In this document: positions 1-6,738 of the stretch, in pieces
How the letters are laid out: each line of letters opens with the position of its first letter
How positions within the stretch are numbered: position 1 is the stretch's first letter
Assembly (NCBI GenBank): GCA_003157675.1
Contig: PMKG01000400.1
Span: 1-8,275, forward strand
Direction of reading: 5' to 3'
DNA: 8,275 nucleotides
DNA from: Acidobacteriota bacterium
Lineage (GTDB): Bacteria > Acidobacteriota > Vicinamibacteria > Vicinamibacterales > Fen-181
Notes under the pieces: generated by a model
Told to the model about the DNA's origin: nothing
What the model saw: only the letters and a program-made list of their open reading frames with translations
Databases searched by the model: none
Position numbers and translations under genes: made by a program

Positions 1-375
1 CTTGGTCAGCGGCGCGAACAGCGCGCGGTGATCGATCTGCATCTGCACCGTGCGGTTGCGCCACTTGCGGCCCATCTTGCCGGTGAATGCGAGCACCGGG
101 ACGCGGTCGAGATACGCGTTGCCCACGCCGGTCGCGAGATTGGTGGCGCCGGGCCCGAGCGTAGACAGGCAGGCGCCTGGCCGGCCCGTCAGCCTCGCGC
201 ACACGTCGGCCATGAATCCCGCCGCCCCCTCGTGCGTGACGAGCACGAACTCGACGCCGCGCCCCTCCATCGCCTGGATGAACCGGACGTTCTGCCCGCC
301 GGGGTAGCCGAACACGTACCGGATCCCCGCGCGTTCGAGGGCGTCGACGACGACATCCGAGGTGGTGCGCACCAT
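1..375 (-). CDS. ThDP-dependent enzyme, acetolactate synthase large-subunit-like (3' end outside the window)
   Basis: This is the first 125 codons of an open frame that runs off the low-coordinate edge without a stop. The translation is the N-terminal pyrimidine-binding domain of a thiamine-diphosphate enzyme. It has a YPGGQN turn at residues 24-29, the conserved cofactor-activating Glu in THEGAAGFMA (E49), and the block LSTLGPGATNLATGVGNAYLD (about residues 70-90), followed by a VPVLAFTG strand. Acetolactate synthases and related C-C lyases and ligases share this pattern. Such enzymes usually have about 550 residues, so roughly three quarters is missing, including the PP-binding domain that would identify the substrate. 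The ATG at 375 is chosen because homology begins at once (TTSDVVVDALERAGI). No Shine-Dalgarno precedes it. It lies 127 nt downstream of the M14 gene on the same strand, so it may be a separate unit. Acetolactate synthase is the default guess, but the specificity is unproven. Confidence 0.85.
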   Translation of the reverse strand, partial: MVRTTSDVVVDALERAGIRYVFGYPGGQNVRFIQAMEGRGVEFVLVTHEGAAGFMADVCARLTGRPGACLSTLGPGATNLATGVGNAYLDRVPVLAFTGKMGRKWRNRTVQMQIDHRALFAPLTK

Positions 376-395
376 GGGCGGGATTGTACACGGGC

Positions 396-422
396 CAGGC
401 AACCCTGAAGGGTCGCCCTACA
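396..422 (-). repeat. 27-bp intergenic repeat, copy 1 (hairpin-forming)
   Basis: This 27-bp unit recurs 61 bp away with 25 of 27 bases identical. Its core at 398-417 is an imperfect palindrome. As minus-strand RNA the arms GGCGACCC and GGGUUGCC close an UUCA tetraloop with eight pairs, one of them a G-U wobble. It lies between the M14 gene and the ThDP gene. No T-run follows the stem on the minus strand, so it does not look like a canonical intrinsic terminator. The form resembles dispersed REP-type elements, but copy number elsewhere cannot be seen. Confidence 0.8.
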
Positions 423-450
423 AGACCGTGCATACGGCGAGGATTTGGCC

Positions 451-463
451 TTGCCTCAGGCAA
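451..463. repeat. Short perfect inverted repeat overlapping repeat copy 2
   Basis: TTGCCT and AGGCAA flank a single central base, giving a 13-bp near-palindrome whose right half is shared with the start of repeat copy 2. The equivalent left half is absent next to copy 1. It could give a small competing hairpin, but it is short enough to be chance. Confidence 0.45.
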
Positions 464-483
464 CCCTGAAGAATCGCCCTACA
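457..483 (-). repeat. 27-bp intergenic repeat, copy 2 (variant hairpin)
   Basis: This is the second copy of the 27-bp unit, differing only at 472-473 (AA on the plus strand where copy 1 has GG at 411-412). In minus-strand RNA the changed arm GGCGAUUC can still pair along its full length with GGGUUGCC, using three G-U wobbles. In plus-strand RNA the same stem has three mismatches. It begins 20 nt past the stop codon of the M14 gene, so it would fall in that transcript's 3' untranslated region. Confidence 0.8.
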
Positions 484-502
484 CCTGTCTACTGCCGCCT
501 GC

Positions 503-2116
503 CTATTTGATCGTCTCCAGCGGCAGCGTTTGTCGCTTCACCACCCTCAGGAACGGGAACGTGGCGCCCTTGTCGGGGACGAGGTTGAACATCCTGTACC
601 GGATGAACCCGAATTCCGCCTGCGGCTCGAGCAGGTTTGGAATGAGATTCGCAGCCGGCTGCGCCCCGTTCACGTAGTAGTCGCCTTTTCGGGCCGTTAC
701 CTTGACCGCCTGCTTCGTCACGGCGATCTTGTCCGGCGCCACATAGTCCTCGGTCGACGGCGTGATGTCGTCGACGAGGTAGCGCTCGACCTCCACCTCG
801 GTGTCCGCCGTGAAGACCTGCACCGCGATCCCGTGCGCGATCATCGTCTTCACCACGTCCTTGTTGGCCGCGGGGACGATGTAGCCGAAGGCCCGAGGCA
901 CCGAGATCGTGGGCTCGACGTTCGGGAACCAGTTCCTGACCACCTCCGTGACGACCTTCATCGGAGAAGCGGTCGCCGCATCGGCGCCAGGCACGGTCTG
1001 GAAGTGCTGGATGGTGATCTGCGGGTCCTTCGGGTCGCGGGCGTGCACCATCCGCAGGTGGACGAGGTCTCCAGGAGCGGGCGCGCTCGCCTTCTTCAGC
1101 AGCGCCGCGCGGCTCGACGCGACCAGGGTCCGCACCTCTTCCGCGTGACGCGCCACCGACTGCACCAGCCCCTTGATCCCGAGGTATTGATAGGTCGTGC
1201 GGTCCTTCAACGTGGGGATATCGTGGCGCGACGCGCTCTCCTGGATGAACGAGATCGTCTCGTAGATTCCCAGGCTGTTGCGGCCGTCGTTGAGGTCGAC
1301 CGTGCTGGGACGAGTCAGCTCCTCGAGATTCGCACCCGTCGGCTCGGCCGCGCCGGCGGCGCCCTGGCTGCCCATCGCCTCGGTGACGAGGTACTCGTGC
1401 CACGTGTAGCCACCCGCCGTGACGAGCGCCTCGGTCTCCTTGTAGATGGTGTCGCGGGCGAACGCACGAATTGCCGGAGCGATGTTGGCGTTGGTCACGC
1501 GGCCGGAATTGACGCGGTAGTAGTTGTCGCCCTGCTCGTGGACGTCGATCGACGCCTCGGGCATCCATGCGCGGAAGACGGCGTGGATGGCCCGCGTCTC
1601 AGGCGTTTCGAGTTTGACGTGGTCGCGGTTGAGGTCGAGGTCCTGTTCGTTCGTCCGCCGGTTGACGAAGTTGCCGTACGGATTGGTCTGCGGCATCACG
1701 AGGACGTTTACCTGCCCGAGCAGCGGCTTCAGGTCGCCGACGGCCAGGTCGCGAATCAGCGTGAGCGCGGCCTCCTTGCCCGACTGCTCGTTCCCGTGCT
1801 GCGCGCCGAGCACCAGGATGGTCGGCTTCTTCCGGTTCAGGGCCTGCGGCGTCGCGATGCCCTCGGCGGTGAGGACGACGAGGTAGATGTCCGCCGGGGC
1901 GAAGTCCTTCACCTCCCCGGTCTTCCCCGCCACCAGCACCTTCGCCTGCTTCGACGCCTTGGCGACCTGGTCGAGAAAGGGCGCGATGTCCTGGTACTGC
2001 GTGTAGCGGGTGTAGCCGCTCTGTTCGGCCGGCGTCTGAATGGTCTGCGAAAAGGCTGGCAGCCCAGTCCCCGCGAGGGCCACCATCGAAATCAGTGCCG
2101 CTGCTGCTGTCCGCAT
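503..2116 (-). CDS. Secreted M14-family zinc carboxypeptidase
   Basis: The 537-residue protein carries an N-terminal Sec signal peptide (residues 1-23, hydrophobic ALISMVALAG, likely cut after AFS), so it should act in the periplasm or outside the cell. The catalytic domain spans about residues 35-330. The M14 zinc-binding HxxE is in LGAQHGNEQSG (H107, E110) and the third ligand is probably H193 in SIDVHEQGD. The substrate-binding Asn-Arg pair is at 163-164 (DLNRDH), and a candidate catalytic Glu is E293 in ISFIQES. The last 200 residues form an extra domain I do not recognise. Family knowledge implies removal of C-terminal residues from peptides; the true substrate is unknown. The ATG at 2116 is preferred over one at 2137 because AAGGAG sits 8 nt before it and the signal peptide then starts correctly. 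The 5' end overlaps cysG by 25 nt, so translation is probably coupled. Confidence 0.9.
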   Translation of the reverse strand: MRTAAAALISMVALAGTGLPAFSQTIQTPAEQSGYTRYTQYQDIAPFLDQVAKASKQAKVLVAGKTGEVKDFAPADIYLVVLTAEGIATPQALNRKKPTILVLGAQHGNEQSGKEAALTLIRDLAVGDLKPLLGQVNVLVMPQTNPYGNFVNRRTNEQDLDLNRDHVKLETPETRAIHAVFRAWMPEASIDVHEQGDNYYRVNSGRVTNANIAPAIRAFARDTIYKETEALVTAGGYTWHEYLVTEAMGSQGAAGAAEPTGANLEELTRPSTVDLNDGRNSLGIYETISFIQESASRHDIPTLKDRTTYQYLGIKGLVQSVARHAEEVRTLVASSRAALLKKASAPAPGDLVHLRMVHARDPKDPQITIQHFQTVPGADAATASPMKVVTEVVRNWFPNVEPTISVPRAFGYIVPAANKDVVKTMIAHGIAVQVFTADTEVEVERYLVDDITPSTEDYVAPDKIAVTKQAVKVTARKGDYYVNGAQPAANLIPNLLEPQAEFGFIRYRMFNLVPDKGATFPFLRVVKRQTLPLETIK

Positions 2117-3405
2117 GATGATGTCTCCTTGAACCACTCGAGCTTCTGACGAAGGCTCACGACCTCTCCGACGACGATCAGCGCCGGAGGCCTGACGCCG
2201 GCGGCCTCAGCCTCTTCGGCGATTTGCGCCAGCGTGGCGACGACGGTCCGCTGGGCCTCGGTGGTGCCGTTCTCGATCACCGCCGCCGGGCATTTCGGGT
2301 CCCGTCCGCGCTCGATGAGCTCCCGGGCGATCGCCTTCAGGTTGTGCAACCCCATGAAGATGACGAGCGTGGCCCGCGATTTCGCGTAGCGGCCCCAGTC
2401 GACCGGGCACGAACTGCTCGCCGCCGCGTGGCCCGTGAGGAACACGACCTCGGAGGTGAAGTCCCGGTGGGTGAGGGGGATCCCCGAGTAGGCCGGCGCG
2501 GCGACGCCGGCCGACACGCCTGGCACGACCTCGTACGGGATGCCGGCCTGGCCGAGCGCCTCGGCCTCCTCTCCGCCGCGACCGAAGAGGAAGGGGTCGC
2601 CTCCCTTCAGGCGGACGACGACCCGGTGGGCCCTGGCCTCTTCGATGAGCCGGTCGTTGATCTCCGATTGCGGCAGGCTGTGGCGGCTGTCGCGTTTGCC
2701 CACGAAGATGCGGGCCGCGCTCGGGCGGCACAGATCGAGCAGGCGCGGATCGACGAGCGCGTCGTAGATCACCGCGTCGGCCGACTCGATCAGCCGCCGG
2801 CCTTTGACCGTGAGCAACTCGGGATCGCCAGGCCCGGCGCCGACGAGGTAGACCTTTCCTGGCGCGGGAGATGACACGCGGCTGGTCCGCGCGCGAGCGC
2901 GCTCGTCGCCGAGCCGCTCGACCGTGTCCGCGTAGTCGGGCCCGTAACGCTGCTCGAGCTCCTGCCGGATCTGCTTCGAGAGCGCCGGCACGCGGCCGTT
3001 GGTCGACACGGCAATCGTCAGGTTGCCCCGGCGTACGAGCGCCGGCGTGATGAAATCGCACAGGTCGGGCTGGTCGACAACGTTGAGCCAGACCCCTGCG
3101 CCGCGTGCTTCGGCGCGGATCGCCTGGTTCACGTCCGGGTCGGACGTCGCCGCGTAGGCCAGCCTCGCGCCGGCCAGGTCGCCGGCCCGGTAACGGCGTC
3201 GTTCGAGAGCGATTCGCCCGGCCTCGGCCCACCGCGCGACGAGGTCCGTCACCTCGGGGCTGACGACCGTGACGCGCGCGCCCGACTCGATCAGGATCTC
3301 GATCTTCCGCTCGGCCACCGTCCCGCCGCCGAAGACGACGATCGGCTGGCCGGTGAGGTCGACGAAGATCGGGTGCCGCCACCCGCGGCGTTTTCCCCCC
3401 GTCAT
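2092..3405 (-). CDS. cysG: Sirohaem synthase, fused precorrin-2 dehydrogenase/ferrochelatase and uroporphyrinogen-III C-methyltransferase
   Basis: The 437-residue protein combines the three activities that convert uroporphyrinogen III to sirohaem. The N-terminal half (about 1-170) is the NAD-dependent dehydrogenase/ferrochelatase. It has a Rossmann loop VVFGGGTVAERK (23-34), NVVDQPDLCDF around the presumed catalytic D111, and the STNGRVPALSK segment (134-144). The C-terminal half (about 183-427) is the SAM-dependent methyltransferase, with VGAGPGDPELLTVKG (188-202), RLKGGDPFLFGRGGEE (265-280) and PGVSAGVAAPAYSGIPLTHR (295-314). The length is close to enterobacterial CysG. The ATG at 3405 overlaps the dsrN stop by 4 nt (ATGA) and has GGAG 7 nt upstream. 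In this operon its likely job is to supply sirohaem for the DsrAB sulfite reductase, though precorrin-2 could also feed cobalamin synthesis. The C-terminal tail KETSSCGQQQRH is coded inside the overlap with the peptidase gene. Confidence 0.95.
   Translation of the reverse strand: MTGGKRRGWRHPIFVDLTGQPIVVFGGGTVAERKIEILIESGARVTVVSPEVTDLVARWAEAGRIALERRRYRAGDLAGARLAYAATSDPDVNQAIRAEARGAGVWLNVVDQPDLCDFITPALVRRGNLTIAVSTNGRVPALSKQIRQELEQRYGPDYADTVERLGDERARARTSRVSSPAPGKVYLVGAGPGDPELLTVKGRRLIESADAVIYDALVDPRLLDLCRPSAARIFVGKRDSRHSLPQSEINDRLIEEARAHRVVVRLKGGDPFLFGRGGEEAEALGQAGIPYEVVPGVSAGVAAPAYSGIPLTHRDFTSEVVFLTGHAAASSSCPVDWGRYAKSRATLVIFMGLHNLKAIARELIERGRDPKCPAAVIENGTTEAQRTVVATLAQIAEEAEAAGVRPPALIVVGEVVSLRQKLEWFKETSSCGQQQRH
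2125..2130 (-). promoter_or_regulatory. Strong Shine-Dalgarno of the M14 peptidase gene, inside cysG
   Basis: AAGGAG lies 8 nt before the ATG at 2116 and is itself part of the cysG reading frame, where it encodes Lys-Glu near the C-terminus. It settles the peptidase start and gives this gene its own ribosome entry within the overlap. Confidence 0.8.
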
Positions 3406-4817
3406 GACCCGACTCCGTCGCGGTGTCGTCTCGCGGCCGCCACCATGCCATCGGCCCACTCGGGCGTGCCGGCGGCGTGCACGTGCGCGTAGCTCGCGAA
3501 GATGCTGCCCGTCACGATCCCGTCCCGTCCGCCGCCGCAGCCGGTGCCCCGCAGGACGGCGCAGGCCGTCGCCGGCAACTCGCCGACGATGTGCGAGTAG
3601 TGGAACTCGTGGGCGCGAATCTCGCGGCCGACGCCGAAGAACGGGTTCGGCCGGTCCACCGAGAGGACGACGTAGCCATGCCCCTGGGGCCTGGCGAGCA
3701 CGGCGACGTCCACGGGCAGAACGCCGGCCATTTCATGCCGCACGCCCTGCCAGGACACGGATCGCGCGAGCAGCATCAGGCCGCCGCACTCCGCGTAGAT
3801 CGGGAGACCATCGGCGGCGCGGGCGCGGAGCGAGTCGAGCAGCGCGGCGTTCCCCGAGAGCCTGGCTGCGTGTGTCTCCGGGAATCCGCCGCCGAGGTAG
3901 AGCGCGTCGAGCGTCGCAGGAACCACGTCGCCTGAAAGCGAAGAGACGGGCACCAGCGTTGCGCCCCTCGCCTCCAGCGCCTCGAGATTCTCGGGGTAGT
4001 AGAAGCTGAAGGCCGAGTCGGAGAGATAGCCAATCGTCACCGGCTTTGCTGTCGTGCCGGGCGTGGCCGGCGCCGCGGCGGTGGAGTCCCCGTCGTCGAA
4101 CGGCGGGGTCGCCGCCGCGCATTCGAGAATCCGGTCGAGGTCCAGCGCATCGCGAGCGAGGGCGCGCAGACGGTCGGCGAGTCGCTCCTTCGCGTCGTGC
4201 TCGTGCGGCGTGACGAGGCCCAGATGGCGGCCGGGCAGCAGGTCGGACTCTTCGAGGCGCGGCACGGCGCCGAGGACGGGCACGCCGCAGGCGCGCTCGA
4301 TCGCCTCGCGTGCGACCGACTCGTGTCGGCCGCCGGACACCCGGTTCAGGACGACGCCCCCGATTCGAAGGTCGGGCGCCATCACCTGGCAGCCGCAGAC
4401 GAGCGCCGCGGCCGTCGCCGTCATCTTGCGCGCGTCGATCACAAGAAGGACCGGCGACTCGAGCAATTCGGCCAGCGCCGCCGTGCTGTGCGACCCGACC
4501 GCGTCCACTCCGTCGAACAGGCCGCGGTTGCCCTCGACCACGTTCAGGGCCGCGGCACCTGCGCCGCGCACGGCGTGGCTCGCAAAGGCGCGCCGCGTAC
4601 CGTCGTCTCCCGTGAGGAATGTGTCGAGGTTCCTCGCGGGGGCGCCTGTCGCCCACGCGAGCCAGGACGCGTCGATGTAGTCCGGACCCTTCTTGAACGC
4701 GCGGACCTCGACGCCGTGGTCCCGCGCGCCCAGCGCGATCGCCAGCGACACGAGCGTCTTGCCGCTGTCGCCCGACAGTCCGGCCACCACGATCCGTGGC
4801 GCTCGGGATCCGGTCAC
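3402..4817 (-). CDS. dsrN: DsrN, CobB-type glutamine amidotransferase (probable sirohaem amidase)
   Basis: The 471-residue protein has the two-domain plan of cobyrinic acid a,c-diamide synthase. The N-terminal ATP-binding domain (about 7-230) holds the P-loop GLSGDSGKT (13-21), the KKGPDYIDASW segment (42-52) and VEGNRGLFDG (94-103). A low-complexity Ala/Thr/Pro linker (about 233-258) leads to the class-I-like glutaminase domain. That domain has YLGGGFPETHA (307-317), the nucleophile C344 in YAECGGLMLL, and the catalytic His in ASYAHVHAAG (probably H447). The family transfers glutamine-derived amide to macrocycle carboxylates. In Allochromatium the same gene follows dsrP and is called dsrN, with sirohaem amide as proposed product. 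Here it lies between dsrP and cysG, overlapping each by 4 nt, which favours that role over cobalamin synthesis. The start is GTG at 4817, where GTGA joins the dsrP stop. The ribosome site is weak (AGGA, 10 nt away), so it probably depends on dsrP translation. Confidence 0.87.
   Translation of the reverse strand: MTGSRAPRIVVAGLSGDSGKTLVSLAIALGARDHGVEVRAFKKGPDYIDASWLAWATGAPARNLDTFLTGDDGTRRAFASHAVRGAGAAALNVVEGNRGLFDGVDAVGSHSTAALAELLESPVLLVIDARKMTATAAALVCGCQVMAPDLRIGGVVLNRVSGGRHESVAREAIERACGVPVLGAVPRLEESDLLPGRHLGLVTPHEHDAKERLADRLRALARDALDLDRILECAAATPPFDDGDSTAAAPATPGTTAKPVTIGYLSDSAFSFYYPENLEALEARGATLVPVSSLSGDVVPATLDALYLGGGFPETHAARLSGNAALLDSLRARAADGLPIYAECGGLMLLARSVSWQGVRHEMAGVLPVDVAVLARPQGHGYVVLSVDRPNPFFGVGREIRAHEFHYSHIVGELPATACAVLRGTGCGGGRDGIVTGSIFASYAHVHAAGTPEWADGMVAAARRHRDGVGS
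3413..3416 (-). promoter_or_regulatory. Shine-Dalgarno deciding the cysG start
   Basis: GGAG lies 7 nt before the ATG at 3405 and inside the last codons of dsrN. It supports this start over an in-frame ATG 54 nt upstream, which would add a basic, non-homologous stretch. Confidence 0.6.
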
Positions 4818-5968
4818 GGCCCGTCCGTCCTGACGGCGGCGGTGATCTTGAAGAACACCGTCACCATGGCGGCGCCCACCGCCCAGATGCCCGCCACGAT
4901 CGTCACCTCGCGTAAGGTCGGCACGTAGTCGGGGACGGTGCCGAGCGGCGCCGGGATGAAGCCGGCGACGACGAGACCCAGTCCCTTCTCGATCCAGAGC
5001 GCCACGAAGACGGCAACGCAGGCCGCAGCGAGCAGCGAGCGGCGCGCGCGCGCCGCCGGCGTCAGCAGCAGGCCGAGCGCGGCGACCGCGAGTCCCACCG
5101 ACGCCCAGGTCCACGGCGTCAGCACGGCATGGCCATCGAGGCCGAAGTAGAGATAGCGGTACGGTTCGAGGTGGTCCGGCACCTGGCCGTAGAACACGGT
5201 GAACAACTCCACGGCCGCGAAGAAGAGGTGGGCCGCCAGCGCGTAGGTCACGATCAGCGCGATCTTCCTGATCGCCTCGTCGGCTACCCGGAGGTCCCAC
5301 CACCGGCGCACGAACAGGCACAGCAGGATGAGCAGCGCGGGACCCGCCGCGAAGGCCGACGCGAGGAACCGCGGGGCGAGGAGCGCTGTCAGCCAGAACG
5401 GACGCCCCGGCAGGCCGCTGTACAGGAATGCCGTGACGGTATGGATGCTGATCGCCCAGGGAATCGAAAGCAGGATCACCCGCCTTACCCACTGCGGCGG
5501 AGCCGTCTGGCACCGCTCGGCCTCGAGCGTTACCCGCGTGATGGTCACGTTCAGCAGCAGGTAGCCGCCGAGCGCGACGAGGTCCCAGAACATCAGCGAC
5601 CCGGGGGCGGCGTAGCGCACGATGTTCAGCAGGCGCGCCGGCTGGCCCATGTCCACGAAGATGAACGCCCCGCACATCGTCACGGCGGAGATGGCCACGA
5701 ACTCGCCGAGGATGGTCACTCGGCCGAATGCCTTGTAGTCGTGCAGGTAATACGGCAGGACGACGACGACCGCCGAGGCGGCGACGCCGACGAAGAAGGT
5801 GAACTGCGCGATGTAGAGCCCCCAGGTCACGTCCCGGGTCAGGCCGGTGACGCCCAGCCCGACGCGCAACTGGAGCGCGTAGCACCAGGCGGCCGCGCAC
5901 ACGACCGCCAGCAGGGCTGCCAGCCACAGCCAGTACCGTCGTCCGCCGTCGAGCGCCTTTTCGAGCAT
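4814..5968 (-). CDS. dsrP: DsrP, NrfD-type integral membrane subunit of DsrMKJOP
   Basis: The 384-residue protein is mostly hydrophobic, with about ten predicted transmembrane segments. Approximate positions are 12-34, 48-72, 86-108, 124-145, 162-185, 200-222, 233-258, 284-304, 309-327 and 350-378. It matches the NrfD/PsrC family, membrane partners of four-cluster ferredoxin subunits that exchange electrons with quinones. Family-like blocks are the VDMGQPARLLN loop (105-115), the WDLVALGGYLLLN helix (128-140) and IEKGLGLVVAGFIPAPLG near residues 326-343. It follows dsrO by 29 nt, the only true gap in the operon. AGGGA about 10 nt before the ATG at 5968 serves as a modest ribosome site. Its stop overlaps the dsrN GTG. 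The inferred role is to anchor DsrO and pass electrons between the periplasmic side and menaquinone or ubiquinone. The direction of flow is not evident. Confidence 0.94.
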   Translation of the reverse strand: MLEKALDGGRRYWLWLAALLAVVCAAAWCYALQLRVGLGVTGLTRDVTWGLYIAQFTFFVGVAASAVVVVLPYYLHDYKAFGRVTILGEFVAISAVTMCGAFIFVDMGQPARLLNIVRYAAPGSLMFWDLVALGGYLLLNVTITRVTLEAERCQTAPPQWVRRVILLSIPWAISIHTVTAFLYSGLPGRPFWLTALLAPRFLASAFAAGPALLILLCLFVRRWWDLRVADEAIRKIALIVTYALAAHLFFAAVELFTVFYGQVPDHLEPYRYLYFGLDGHAVLTPWTWASVGLAVAALGLLLTPAARARRSLLAAACVAVFVALWIEKGLGLVVAGFIPAPLGTVPDYVPTLREVTIVAGIWAVGAAMVTVFFKITAAVRTDGP

Positions 5969-5997
5969 GGTGCGTTCGTCCCTGAGCCCTGAGCCGG

Positions 5998-6738
5998 CTA
6001 AATCACATAGAACACCTGCGGCCTCGTTCCCAGCTCGGGCCGCCGCCGGACCGAGTACCGCTCGTTCAGCAGCTTCCGAATCTCCGATCCCCGTTCGTCC
6101 AGATCACCAAAGACCATCGCGCCGGCCGGGCACGCGTCGACGCAGGCCGGCAGACGCCCGACGGCGAGGCGTTCCTCGCAGAACGTGCACTTTTCGACGA
6201 CGCCCTTCGTCCGCGTCGGATAGTCGCTGGTCGGATGCGCGACAAACGGCCGCGGGTCCACGAAATTGAAACTCCGGGAGCCGTAGGGACAGGCCGCGAC
6301 GCAGTACCGGCATCCGATGCAGCGGTGCTCGTCCATCGCCACGACGCCGTCATCCCGCTTCCACGTCGCACCGGTCGGACAGACGCGCGTGCAGGGCGGG
6401 TTGTCGCAATGGTTGCAGAGGACCAGGACCTCGCTGCCGCGGAGCGCGGCGGGCAGCGTCGCCGGCTCCCGAACCGCCAGCGCCCGCTCGAACGGCTCCT
6501 TCCAGACCCACTTCACCTCGTGCGCTCGGTCCGGGATCGCCGGCACGTTGTGCGCCTCGTGGCAGGCGTCGACGCAGGCGCGACAGCCGTGGACGTCGAG
6601 GCACTTCCTCACGTCGATCGCCATGGCCAGCCGGCGGCGCGCTCCGCCGGAGGCGGCGCAGCCGAGCGCAGAGCCGGCAGCAGCCGCCGTCGCGGCCGTG
6701 GCCGCCAGGCGAAGAAAGACGCGGCGGCTGGTGCTCAT
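5998..6738 (-). CDS. dsrO: DsrO, Tat-exported four-cluster ferredoxin subunit of DsrMKJOP
   Basis: The 246-residue protein starts with a twin-arginine signal (SRRVFLRLAA, residues 4-13, then an Ala-rich h-region), so it is exported folded to the periplasm. The mature part carries cysteines for four [4Fe-4S] clusters. The groups are C46/C52/C55/C59; C108/C111/C116/C120 with a following Pro; C140/C143/C146/C150 with Pro; and C184/C187/C199/C203 with Pro. This is the layout of the PhsB/NrfC/DsrO ferredoxins, which relay electrons between a periplasmic partner (here the cytochrome DsrJ) and an NrfD-type membrane protein (DsrP, next gene). The ATG at 6738 overlaps the dsrJ stop as ATGA and has GGAG 7 nt upstream. 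That start places the Tat motif at the very N-terminus. The same frame stays open upstream, but that part is dsrJ read in the wrong frame. All expected cluster cysteines are present. Confidence 0.96.
   Translation of the reverse strand: MSTSRRVFLRLAATAATAAAAGSALGCAASGGARRRLAMAIDVRKCLDVHGCRACVDACHEAHNVPAIPDRAHEVKWVWKEPFERALAVREPATLPAALRGSEVLVLCNHCDNPPCTRVCPTGATWKRDDGVVAMDEHRCIGCRYCVAACPYGSRSFNFVDPRPFVAHPTSDYPTRTKGVVEKCTFCEERLAVGRLPACVDACPAGAMVFGDLDERGSEIRKLLNERYSVRRRPELGTRPQVFYVI

Noticed and set aside
1..375. Sulfoacetaldehyde acetyltransferase (Xsc), tempting because it would deliver sulfite to the dsr system
   Set aside because: The GPGATNLATGVGNAYLD block and YPGG turn look more like acetolactate-synthase-type enzymes than Xsc, and the discriminating C-terminal part is missing.
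376..502. Intrinsic terminator after the M14 gene
   Set aside because: Stems are present in the repeats, but no U-tract follows any of them in the direction of transcription.
384..677. Plus-strand open frame across the intergenic repeats
   Set aside because: It covers the repeats and the antisense of the M14 gene's 3' end, with no ribosome site and no recognisable protein features.
530..2149. Long plus-strand open frame of 539 codons opposite the M14 gene
   Set aside because: It is an antisense shadow caused by high GC. The composition is dominated by Arg, Asp, Val and Leu with no domain pattern, while the minus strand shows a signal peptide and M14 motifs.
3402..4817. Assignment of the CobB-type gene to cobalamin synthesis
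   Set aside because: It is not excluded by sequence alone, but its position between dsrP and cysG matches dsrN and no other cobalamin gene is in the window.
4818..5927. N-terminal extension of the dsrN frame across dsrP
   Set aside because: The frame stays open by chance. The extension is Arg/Pro/Gly-rich and has no homology pattern, and dsrP in the other frame is clearly a membrane protein. The GTG at 4817 fits the family's N-terminus.
5980..5995. Tandem GGCTCAG repeat in the dsrO-dsrP gap
   Set aside because: Only two copies of a 7-mer are present; it probably just duplicates an SD-like AGGG and is too short to call a feature.
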